From assembly GCA_015232935.1 (NCBI GenBank), contig JADFYT010000151.1, forward strand, positions 1-6,094: 6,094 nt of DNA, in the 5' to 3' direction. Below the pieces are notes generated by a model. That model made no database searches and had not been told where the DNA came from. It saw nothing but the letters and a program-made list of their open reading frames with translations. This DNA comes from Desulfamplus sp. GTDB lineage: Bacteria; Desulfobacterota; Desulfobacteria; Desulfobacterales; Desulfobacteraceae. Shown one piece after another: positions 1-5,161 of this stretch. Within the stretch, counting starts at the first letter, position 1; the number at the start of each line of letters is the position of its first letter. Both the position numbers and the translations under genes were made by a program.

Positions 1-324
1 TTTATTCTTATTGCCGGATGCGGTAGTGATGAAGGCGAAAAAGGGGATTATTCCACTGTAAGCAATATGATAGCAGATAGGAATAAGGCCAGATACGACA
101 AGGCTGCCAAGCAAGGCGACTCCCAGAGAAACCCATATGAAGACGACTCCCCGGTATCTGAAGAGACATCAAGAAAACAAACTGACGAGAGAGAATTCAC
201 AGGAATGACATTTGAAGAGGAGGTCAGAATTGTCAGCAAAACATCTGGCCGGGAGCTTGCGGTGGGAACGGCCTATCTTGACAAATCGGGTAAGATTATA
301 AATATAAGAATAAGAAACAGATAA
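1..324 (+). CDS. Small lipoprotein, 5' end cut by window edge
   Basis: The reading frame is open from base 1, so the gene begins outside the window. An ATG at 67 exists, but the codons before it read F-I-L-I-A-G-C-G-S. This is the end of a hydrophobic signal peptide followed by a lipobox (I-A-G-C, Cys at visible residue 7), so 67 is not the true start. The mature protein would be a lipid-anchored product of about 101 residues, very polar and charged: Asp/Glu/Lys/Arg-rich up to about visible residue 65. A more ordered end follows (EVRIVSKTSGRELAVGTAYL, then DKSGKIINIRIRNR) that looks like two or three short beta strands. Lipoproteins of this kind are anchored in the inner or outer membrane. 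I recognise no family and assign no function. It converges on the minus-strand cbiO gene with 43 bases between the stop codons. Confidence 0.72.
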   Translation, partial: FILIAGCGSDEGEKGDYSTVSNMIADRNKARYDKAAKQGDSQRNPYEDDSPVSEETSRKQTDEREFTGMTFEEEVRIVSKTSGRELAVGTAYLDKSGKIINIRIRNR

Positions 325-343
325 ATTTGACTTTCTTGTAAAC

Positions 344-358
344 AGAGAAAGTTTCTCT
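344..358. terminator. Candidate weak bidirectional terminator between convergent genes
   Basis: AGAGAAA-G-TTTCTCT is a perfect inverted repeat lying in the 43-base gap between the lipoprotein stop and the cbiO stop. The flanks are AAAC on the left and TTAAAAA on the right, so a short U-rich or A-rich tail is available on either strand. The stem holds only AT-rich pairs and has almost no loop unless the inner pairs open, so it would be a weak rho-independent terminator at best. Its position between two convergent stop codons is the main support. Confidence 0.4.
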
Positions 359-367
359 TTAAAAATC

Positions 368-1141
368 TCATTTGGCAATAACAGGGATTGGCTCCTTTGA
401 ACAGAAGGGGCAACCCTGCATTGTCAGAGGTTTTTCAAGTCCGCTTGCCTCAAGAAGATTATCATCATGAAATAACGCTTTTGTCTCTCCGTCAGCCGCA
501 AGCTCCCCTTTGTTCAGAACTATTGTGCGTCCACAAAGCTCAAGTGCCATATCCAGATCGTGGGTGGCAATTATTTTTGTATGTGTAAATGTTTTGAGAA
601 GAGAGATTAATCTTCTTCGTGACCCAGGATCAAGGTTGGATGATGGTTCATCCATAATCAGAATATCCGGTGTTGTTGCAATCACAGTTGCAATGGCAAC
701 AGCACGTTTTTCTCCTCCCGAGAGTTTGTGAGGCGATCTTTTTGCAAGATGGGAAACGCCTACCGTCTCAAGTGCCGTCATAACGCGTTTTTCAACATCT
801 GCGTCGGGAAGCCCCAGGTTGATCGGGCCAAAAGCTACATCGTCAAACACAGTGGGCATGAAAAGCTGGTCATCTGGGTCTTGAAATACCATGCCCACAG
901 ATCTCCGGACAGCCTTTAGATTTTTTTTGTTTAAAGGGTAATCCCCGATTCGTATGTTCCCCTCCGTGGGTGTAAGGCATCCGATCAGATGTAGAAGCAG
1001 AGTCGATTTTCCAGCTCCGTTTGAACCCACCAAAGCCACAGACTCTCCATGATCAATCCTGAAATTTATGTTATTTAATCCTAAAGTACCATCTGGATAT
1101 GTATAGTGCAGATTTTCAGCCTGAACAATATGATGGCTCAT
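368..1141 (-). CDS. cbiO: ECF metal transporter ATPase CbiO/NikO
   Basis: ATP-binding subunit that powers the Co/Ni ECF importer on the cytoplasmic face. Starting at the ATG at 1141 gives 257 residues. Visible motifs: aromatic A-loop region (LHYTYPDG, 11-18), Walker A GSNGAGKST (39-47), Q-loop Q87 in VFQDPDDQLF, ABC signature LSGGEKRA (140-147), Walker B ILIMDEP (160-166) followed by SSNLDP, and switch His194 in ATHD. All catalytic residues are intact. The frame is open for 26 more codons to an ATG at 1219, but that extension lies inside cbiQ and looks unlike any ABC N-terminus. The 1141 start has a GGAG ribosome site 8 bases upstream, and its A is shared with the cbiQ stop (TGATG), which implies translational coupling. 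The C-terminus carries a CPFC pair (Cys244, Cys247) beyond the ATPase core. Substrate choice lies with CbiM, so nikO would be an equally fair name. Confidence 0.93.
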   Translation of the reverse strand: MSHHIVQAENLHYTYPDGTLGLNNINFRIDHGESVALVGSNGAGKSTLLLHLIGCLTPTEGNIRIGDYPLNKKNLKAVRRSVGMVFQDPDDQLFMPTVFDDVAFGPINLGLPDADVEKRVMTALETVGVSHLAKRSPHKLSGGEKRAVAIATVIATTPDILIMDEPSSNLDPGSRRRLISLLKTFTHTKIIATHDLDMALELCGRTIVLNKGELAADGETKALFHDDNLLEASGLEKPLTMQGCPFCSKEPIPVIAK

Positions 1142-2040
1142 CAGGGAATCTCCGAAATTAATGTGCCAATTTTCACAGGGATGTTGTACATCCGGAACGT
1201 AACAATAACAAGACTCCATCCAGCAACAAACAGTATCTCGGTCATGCCGAAATTCATTTTTCGCACCATACGAACATGGCCGTCAAATCCTCGACAACAC
1301 ATGGCAAGATGAATCCTCTGTGCACGATCCAGAGTCCTCAGCAGCAATTGGCCGATCATCTGGCCAAAAAGGTTGTGCTTGATATTGCCAGTGTCAAAAG
1401 TTCGTAAGGCTCGTGCCCTTAACATTCTGGATGCTTCGTCAATAAGCACAAACATGTATCGGTATAAAAACATAAGTTGGACAATAAAAGGCCCTGGCAC
1501 TCCAAATCTTTGAAGTGCCATACAGACAGAATCAAAACCAGTAGTGCAGATAAGTATCAATGCTGCCCCCACAGTCAGGCAAAAACGCATCATGATAGAA
1601 AAAAACGAAATCCATCCTCCGCTGACATCAATTGTTCCGGTTATACCCTTCAAACCGTTAAAGTCAATTAATCCCATGATATTGTTCAAACCAATAGTCT
1701 CAATCCAGACAACAATGCCTGTTAGATCTATTCTTGCAATAATATTTTTGTCCATAAGAGGATTGAATATTCCGATAAAAAATGCAAAAGGCATGAGTAG
1801 AGCCATTTTTTTGATAATATATAGAATGGGCAGATTGGCCAGGGTGACCATAAACACCGGATATAGTATAAATGGAATCAACATTGAAACTTCATATTTT
1901 CCGCAGGAGACCACTGTTGCAACAAAGATCAGTGTAGTAAGCACCTTTGCCCGGGGATCCAGCCTGTGCAGCCAGGTATCTCCTGCTGCAAGAGTATCCA
2001 TGTAAAATATATCAAACAGGTTATTGTGAAGATTTGCCAT
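1141..2040 (-). CDS. cbiQ: ECF transporter transmembrane coupling protein CbiQ/NikQ
   Basis: EcfT-type membrane protein linking the substrate-binding CbiM to the CbiO ATPase. Family marks are HRLDPRAKVL (25-34), IFNPLMDK (91-98), GGWISFFSIMMRF (141-153) and two Arg-containing coupling motifs for the ATPase: A-R-A (209-211) and C-R-G in AMCCRGFDG (246-254). Hydrophobic segments lie near 32-46, 51-70, 75-94, 144-167, 185-203 and 266-285. At 299 residues it is longer than a typical CbiQ. The excess sits between NPLMDK and GGWIS (about residues 99-140), where four short Ile-Asp/Gly-x-Asn/Ser/Thr-Gly/Asn units recur. The ATG at 2040 lacks a clear Shine-Dalgarno; Met14 at 2001 is no better supplied. 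The gene follows cbiM after 117 bases and overlaps cbiO by one base. Confidence 0.9.
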   Translation of the reverse strand: MANLHNNLFDIFYMDTLAAGDTWLHRLDPRAKVLTTLIFVATVVSCGKYEVSMLIPFILYPVFMVTLANLPILYIIKKMALLMPFAFFIGIFNPLMDKNIIARIDLTGIVVWIETIGLNNIMGLIDFNGLKGITGTIDVSGGWISFFSIMMRFCLTVGAALILICTTGFDSVCMALQRFGVPGPFIVQLMFLYRYMFVLIDEASRMLRARALRTFDTGNIKHNLFGQMIGQLLLRTLDRAQRIHLAMCCRGFDGHVRMVRKMNFGMTEILFVAGWSLVIVTFRMYNIPVKIGTLISEIP

Positions 2041-2157
2041 ATATACTTTTGTTCAAGAGTCTAATAGATGCATAAATAATTGTAGTAAAGCTGCCTATGT
2101 TCTTGTCGTTCAGGGGTTTCAATCAGACATTAATTGCAGCAACGCGGCTTATGCTAC

Positions 2158-3246
2158 TTAAGCGTTGGATTTTTTGTGTCTTAGAATGAATCCCACTGCA
2201 ACAGCCAGTGTCAGCGTAAGTAGCCCTCCTGTAAGCCCTGAAACAGATGTGCCAGAGTCAACGGCCGGCCATGCAGAAGACTGATGTTTTTTATCCTCTG
2301 TTGTTGCGGCAGTTGTTCCATTTTCTTCAGTGCTCTTATTTTCATTGAGTATCAACTCTGATTCATCTGATTTGAATCCATAATCCGGCAGAAAGGCTGT
2401 TTTCTCCTGCACTTTTGACAATGACGCATGAAGTTCGTGGGGAGACTCAAGCTCTTCGACACCTGCTGTTTTAAACATAGCCCACTCAAGACCATCTGGA
2501 TTGGATGAGGCAAACCAGCTTAATGCCCCGCCAGTGATTACGGCAGCAACAGTAATGCCGGTCAAAACATTCTTTATCGAGATACCTCCAATAGGGACAG
2601 AAGATGCGGCTGCGTTCAGAATTTCCGGTCTGGCTTTCCATATAAAGATGACCACGGCCGCTGTTGTCACACCCTCTACAATACCAATAGCCAGATGGAC
2701 AGGCTGCATAAGCATCAAAAAGGTGCTGAAAGGCAGTTCCGATATTCCTGACATGACGGTCTCGACAACAACGGCAAAAGCACCTGCCTGCAAGCCTAAA
2801 ATAGCGGCTATCAAAGAGCCTGACACAATATTATTACGGGTTGGATTTTCTCTTGTGATTTTTTTATAAATCAAGGGATAGGCAATAAAACATGGGAAAA
2901 ATCCCAAGTTGAAAATATTACATCCCAGTGCAAGAAGTCCGCCGTCTGCAAAGAAAAGTGCCTGTACCGTCAGTACCGATGCCATTGTGAGAAAAGCAAT
3001 ATGAGGTCCAAGAAGAATTGATAAAATCATTCCTCCTCCAAGATGACCGCTTGAACCGGTCACTGGTATGGTAAAATTTATCATTTGAGCCGCAAAGATA
3101 AAGGCTCCCATAACACCCATCAAGGGTATTTTCTGATCATCCATCTCATTTTTTACCTTTTTTGAACAATACCCAATTAATCCGGCACTTAGTGCCCACA
3201 TTGTGCCTCCAACTGCCGGAGATATCAAAGCATCTGCCATATGCAT
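2158..3246 (-). CDS. cbiM: ECF substrate-binding membrane protein CbiM/NikM fused to a CbiN/NikN-like C-terminus
   Basis: Substrate-specific component of a cobalt/nickel ECF importer. The N-terminus MHMADALISP has the invariant Met1-His2; in characterised NikM the N-terminal amine, His2 and a further His bind the metal in a square plane, and His68 in GSSGHLGG fits that third site. Residues 1 to about 205 form the CbiM core with about six membrane segments. A seventh segment (about 228-246) precedes NPDGLEWAMFKTAG (249-262), LPDYGF (286-291), a polar Glu/Asn/Thr/Lys-rich linker (about 292-325) and a last membrane segment (about 338-355) ending in RHKKSNA. This PDGLEWA block plus final helix is the CbiN/NikN-like module, so no separate cbiN is needed. 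The ribosome site AAGGAA lies 8 bases before the ATG. Nickel versus cobalt cannot be settled from the protein alone; a NikR-like palindrome upstream favours nickel. Confidence 0.92.
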   Translation of the reverse strand: MHMADALISPAVGGTMWALSAGLIGYCSKKVKNEMDDQKIPLMGVMGAFIFAAQMINFTIPVTGSSGHLGGGMILSILLGPHIAFLTMASVLTVQALFFADGGLLALGCNIFNLGFFPCFIAYPLIYKKITRENPTRNNIVSGSLIAAILGLQAGAFAVVVETVMSGISELPFSTFLMLMQPVHLAIGIVEGVTTAAVVIFIWKARPEILNAAASSVPIGGISIKNVLTGITVAAVITGGALSWFASSNPDGLEWAMFKTAGVEELESPHELHASLSKVQEKTAFLPDYGFKSDESELILNENKSTEENGTTAATTEDKKHQSSAWPAVDSGTSVSGLTGGLLTLTLAVAVGFILRHKKSNA

Positions 3247-3348
3247 AACTGTTATTCCTTATAGTTTTAAAGGTTAAAGTAAAAAACATGCTTTCATCGA
3301 ACTATACACACCCATAGGATGTGATTTTCCACAGATAAATAAAACCTA

Positions 3349-3367
3349 ATGGCCGTTGAGTGGCCAT
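3349..3367 (-). other. Short hairpin in cbiM leader
   Basis: On the minus strand ATGGCC, a 7-base loop and GGCCAT form a perfect 6-bp stem, followed after TAGG by TTTTATTTAT. This could be a weak attenuator about 100 bases before the cbiM start. The stem is short and the T-run is not adjacent to it, so a terminator role is doubtful. Confidence 0.3.
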
Positions 3368-3381
3368 CCTGAACCATGAAC

Positions 3382-3409
3382 CCATGAAAATAAAAGTGCG
3401 TTTTCATGG
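3382..3409. promoter_or_regulatory. NikR-like operator candidate upstream of cbiM
   Basis: CCATGAAAA, a 10-base spacer and TTTTCATGG make a perfect 9-bp inverted repeat. Written as half-sites it is CCATGA-N16-TCATGG, the same spacing and inner ATGA/TCAT bases as the E. coli NikR operator GTATGA-N16-TCATAC. A third CCATGAA copy sits directly beside it at 3374-3380. The site is 136 bases upstream of the cbiM start. NikR is the Ni-dependent repressor of nickel uptake, so the context fits. No convincing promoter overlaps the site, and no nikR gene is in the window. A plain RNA hairpin is the alternative. Confidence 0.45.
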
Positions 3410-3458
3410 TAAAACAGTACGGCTATGTGTCGTGTGCTGGTTTTGCGTTTTAAACAAA

Positions 3459-3508
3459 AAAACCACGCAAAGCCGGTACAGTCATGTACGCGAAACCTTC
3501 GTGGTTTT
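3459..3508 (-). repeat. Bulged 50-bp palindrome with T-run (possible attenuator or dispersed repeat)
   Basis: Outer arms AAAACCACG (3459-3467) and CGTGGTTTT (3500-3508) are perfect complements. Inside, AAGG/CTTT and TCG/CGG pairs (with bulges) lead to a perfect GTACA-4-TGTAC tip at 3476-3489. Read on the minus strand the hairpin ends in CGTGG followed by seven T, the look of an intrinsic terminator. On the plus strand it is also followed by T-rich sequence, so it could be bidirectional. The CCACGAAGG arm resembles dispersed palindromic repeats seen in many proteobacterial intergenic regions, so a repeat-family origin is possible. Confidence 0.4.
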
Positions 3509-3575
3509 GTTTATTTTGAACTATTATGTTATGTTTGTTTGTTACTGATGTCTTGTCTCTGGCTATTTGCATCAA

Positions 3576-3590
3576 CAGGCTTCCTGCCTG
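3576..3590 (-). other. Small hairpin downstream of kamA-like gene
   Basis: CAGGC, five loop bases and GCCTG form a 5-bp GC-rich stem, 51 bases past the kamA-like stop. Beside it TGATG (3546-3550) and CATCA (3570-3574) can form a second stem. Neither is followed by a T-run on the minus strand, so a classical terminator is not supported. If the promoter at 3609-3635 is real, these are the first two stems of the cbiM leader RNA. Confidence 0.3.
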
Positions 3591-3608
3591 AATTAATGAT
3601 TCTGAAAA

Positions 3609-3635
3609 GATATAATAATTGTACTACAGAGTCAA
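3609..3635 (-). promoter_or_regulatory. Candidate sigma-70-type promoter for the cbiM leader
   Basis: On the minus strand TTGACT (3635-3630) is a near-consensus -35 box, and TATATC (3614-3609) is a moderate -10 box separated by 15 bases, slightly shorter than ideal. It starts just after the kamA-like stop codon and points toward cbiM. Transcription would begin near 3602. The short spacer is the main reason for doubt. Confidence 0.35.
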
Positions 3636-3640
3636 GGAAA

Positions 3641-4882
3641 TTAAAATATGTACTCACAGGTTCTTCCCTGATAGTTTTCCACTATGGCCTTTTTATCATC
3701 GTTTGACTTTATATAATCAGGAAGTAGCGGCACCTTTCCATAACCTCCTGGAAGATCAATCATGTACTGAGGTATGGCAATGCCGGTGAGATTGCCTCTG
3801 AGTGCCTTCATTATCTCAAGACCTGTTTCAAGAGATGGTCTGAAGTGTGCTGTCCCTTCAACCGCATCCGGGTGGTGAAGATAATATGGTTTTACTCTGA
3901 TTTTTATCAGCTTTCTCATCAGTTCAGTCATGATCTCAGGGGTATCATTAACACCCTTAAGCAGCACGGTCTGACACCCTAACGGGATACCGGCACGGGC
4001 AAGAGTGGAACACGCTGTCGCTGCTTCGTCGGTTATTTCAGCAGGGTGGTTAAAGTGTGTATTGATGTAGAGAGGATGGTATTTTTCAAGTACAGATGCA
4101 AGATTGTCAGTGACTCGAAAGGGCAGGGTGCACAAGATTCTGCTATGAATCCTTATGGTTTCTACATGGTCAAACTGCCTTATGCTGAAAAGAATTCTGT
4201 CAAGATCTTCTGTGCTTAACATCAGAGGATCTCCGCCGGAAAGAATCACGTCATGTATATTTTTATTTTGCCCGATATAGCTCAGCCCCTGGGAAAGATG
4301 GTTCTTTTTCTCATCGGTCAGGTCAATCTCATTATGGTTATTTATATTGTGGTTATTTATACCGCGTGAACAGGATAAATGATCTGTACCGTGTATCTGT
4401 GCCGGTTTATCAATTTCGCTAACTGGTGACAGGTTATTACTGATTCCAACCTTGCGTTTTCTCATACAATGGCGGCAGTACATGGCACACAGGTTGGAGA
4501 CAAGAAAAATAACCCTGTCAGGATATCTGTGGATAATGGCGGGTACCGGAGACTGTGGCTCTTCATGGAGAGGATCATCAATATTAACGGGATCATTAAG
4601 CTCAAAAATATCAGGAACAGCCTGTTTCCATATGGGGTCACCTGCTGACCTGATCAGGGAGAGATAGTATGGAGTGATACGCATGGGGTATTTTTCAATA
4701 ACTTTTTCCAGATTATCCTTGCTTATGGAGTTTTTCAGAAAATCTGCATACATATCGGTAGAGTGTGTTGTGACATGGTCATTTGCATGACAATTTAAAC
4801 TGTCTGATAATTGCGAGACTGTGAAAATACTATTTTTTAACTGGGTCTGCCATCTTGCAGAACTGATATTTATAATTTCCAT
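3641..4882 (-). CDS. kamA: KamA-family radical SAM/PLP amino acid 2,3-aminomutase
   Basis: Probably moves an amino group from C2 to C3 of lysine or a related amino acid, using a 4Fe-4S cluster, S-adenosylmethionine and PLP. Seen: cluster motif CAMYCRHC (Cys132, 136, 139), LSGGDPL (214-220), RIHSR (244-248), NTHFNHP (274-280), VLLKGVNDTPE (306-316), PYYLHHPD (332-339) and DLPGGYGKVP (376-385), whose Lys383 matches the PLP lysine of clostridial lysine 2,3-aminomutase. Asp313 and Asp339 align with its two substrate-binding Asp (293 and 330), which favours a lysine-like substrate over glutamate. The 413 residues are near KamA length, but about 30-40 of them form an extra His/Asn-rich loop (about 150-190) after the cluster, and the N-terminal part is compact. 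The start ATG overlaps a 10-codon leader ORF (TAATG) with only AGG as a weak ribosome site; an in-frame stop lies five codons upstream. No efp or lysine-fermentation genes are adjacent, so substrate and pathway remain open. Confidence 0.82.
   Translation of the reverse strand: MEIINISSARWQTQLKNSIFTVSQLSDSLNCHANDHVTTHSTDMYADFLKNSISKDNLEKVIEKYPMRITPYYLSLIRSAGDPIWKQAVPDIFELNDPVNIDDPLHEEPQSPVPAIIHRYPDRVIFLVSNLCAMYCRHCMRKRKVGISNNLSPVSEIDKPAQIHGTDHLSCSRGINNHNINNHNEIDLTDEKKNHLSQGLSYIGQNKNIHDVILSGGDPLMLSTEDLDRILFSIRQFDHVETIRIHSRILCTLPFRVTDNLASVLEKYHPLYINTHFNHPAEITDEAATACSTLARAGIPLGCQTVLLKGVNDTPEIMTELMRKLIKIRVKPYYLHHPDAVEGTAHFRPSLETGLEIMKALRGNLTGIAIPQYMIDLPGGYGKVPLLPDYIKSNDDKKAIVENYQGRTCEYIF
4335..4361. 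repeat. 15-base tandem duplication inside the kamA-like gene
   Basis: TGGTTATTTATA occurs at 4335-4346 and again at 4350-4361, exactly 15 bases apart. The period keeps the frame and encodes the doubled I-N-N-H-N unit around residues 175-184 of the KamA-like protein. It looks like a recent in-frame duplication within a variable loop. Confidence 0.75.
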
Positions 4883-4914
4883 TAAACCTGTTTTTTAGTT
4901 CGCTCGTCAGTCAT
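4882..4914 (-). CDS. Possible 10-residue leader ORF coupled to the kamA-like gene
   Basis: ATG at 4914 opens MTDERTKKQV and stops with TAA at 4884-4882, whose last A is the first base of the kamA-like ATG (TAATG). A GGAAG ribosome site stands 5 bases before the ATG, better than the site of the main gene itself. The frame also continues upstream as L-E-E-L to a stop, so it could be the remnant tail of a lost gene rather than a working leader peptide. Translational coupling to the downstream start is the most useful reading. No function of the peptide is claimed. Confidence 0.3.
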   Translation of the reverse strand: MTDERTKKQV

Positions 4915-4921
4915 AAGTTCT

Positions 4922-4954
4922 TCCAATTACCACTGCATGTAGTGTTGAATTGGA
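4922..4954 (-). promoter_or_regulatory. Hairpin partly covering the leader-ORF ribosome site
   Basis: TCCAATT and AATTGGA (7 bp) enclose CACT/AGTG (4 bp) around a 6-base loop. On the minus strand the 3' arm AATTGGA runs into AGAACTTATG, so part of the GGAAG ribosome site of the 10-codon ORF is paired. This arrangement could throttle translation of that ORF and, through TAATG coupling, of the kamA-like gene. It is structural inference from base pairing only. Confidence 0.35.
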
Positions 4955-5096
4955 GTTTGACACCTGACATATCGTGTAGGAAATGAGAAGTTACGACTCA
5001 CGAGTAGTTCATGAAGTTCAAATCAACAATAATGGCAGTAAAAGAGACTATTGCTTCTTCAAGTTTTAATTGTCGGGTGCGGTCCTGGATCATTCA

Positions 5097-5140
5097 TTAT
5101 TTCAAGTGTCTTCTTGCCTGACAGTTTCACCTTGAAATAA
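5097..5140. repeat. Inverted repeat downstream of the rpiR-like gene
   Basis: TTATTTCAAG (5097-5106) and CTTGAAATAA (5131-5140) are perfect 10-base complements around 24 bases, and one bulge allows two further pairs. It begins 21 bases after the regulator's stop codon. There is no T-run after the stem on either strand and the stem is AT-rich, so it is not a standard terminator. It could be a 3' mRNA stem or a protein-binding palindrome for the kamA-like promoter region. Confidence 0.4.
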
Positions 5141-5161
5141 CTCTATTGTTCTGCCAGTAGA

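Larger units (their letters stand above)
3247..3640 (-). other. Long leader / intergenic region upstream of cbiM
   Basis: The 394 bases between the kamA-like stop and the cbiM start hold no credible gene; plus-strand open frames here are short and lack ribosome sites. The region is AT-rich and unusually full of inverted repeats: a GGCC hairpin (3349-3367), a NikR-like palindrome (3382-3409), a bulged 50-base palindrome with a T-run (3459-3508), a small CAGGC/GCCTG hairpin (3576-3590) and a candidate promoter at its far end (3609-3635). If that promoter is used, the mRNA leader is about 350 bases long. I do not see the conserved boxes of a cobalamin riboswitch. Confidence 0.6.

Noticed and set aside
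1142..1219. Upstream ATG at 1219 for cbiO, adding 26 residues
   Set aside because: The extension lies wholly inside cbiQ and has a composition (Cys, His, Trp, Tyr) unlike an ABC N-terminus. The ATG at 1141 has GGAG and the TGATG overlap.
1544..2005. Long plus-strand frame of 153 codons opposite cbiQ
   Set aside because: It is the antisense shadow of a well-supported membrane protein and shows no family motif or ribosome site.
3247..3640. Cobalamin or NiCo riboswitch upstream of cbiM
   Set aside because: I could not find a B12 box or the other conserved cobalamin elements, nor the conserved purine-rich junction segments I associate with NiCo riboswitches. A covariance-model scan would settle it; a significant hit would overturn this.
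3360..3706. Plus-strand frames of 62 and 93 codons in the cbiM leader
   Set aside because: They run through the inverted repeats, one overlaps the end of the kamA-like gene, and neither has a ribosome site or protein-family features.
3641..4882. EpmB (EF-P lysine 2,3-aminomutase) identity
   Set aside because: The protein is longer than EpmB, its DLPGGYGKVPLLPDY end matches the KamA-type PLP segment rather than the EpmB ending, and efp is not adjacent.
4908..5093. Selenoprotein reading through the TGA at 5000-4998
   Set aside because: Only a 4-bp UGAG/CUCA stem follows the TGA, with no bacterial SECIS-like hairpin, no ribosome site and no recognised family.
5011..5121. Plus-strand 36-codon ORF (MKFKSTIMAV...)
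   Set aside because: No ribosome site, no recognisable motif, and it runs through the inverted repeat arm; likely chance.
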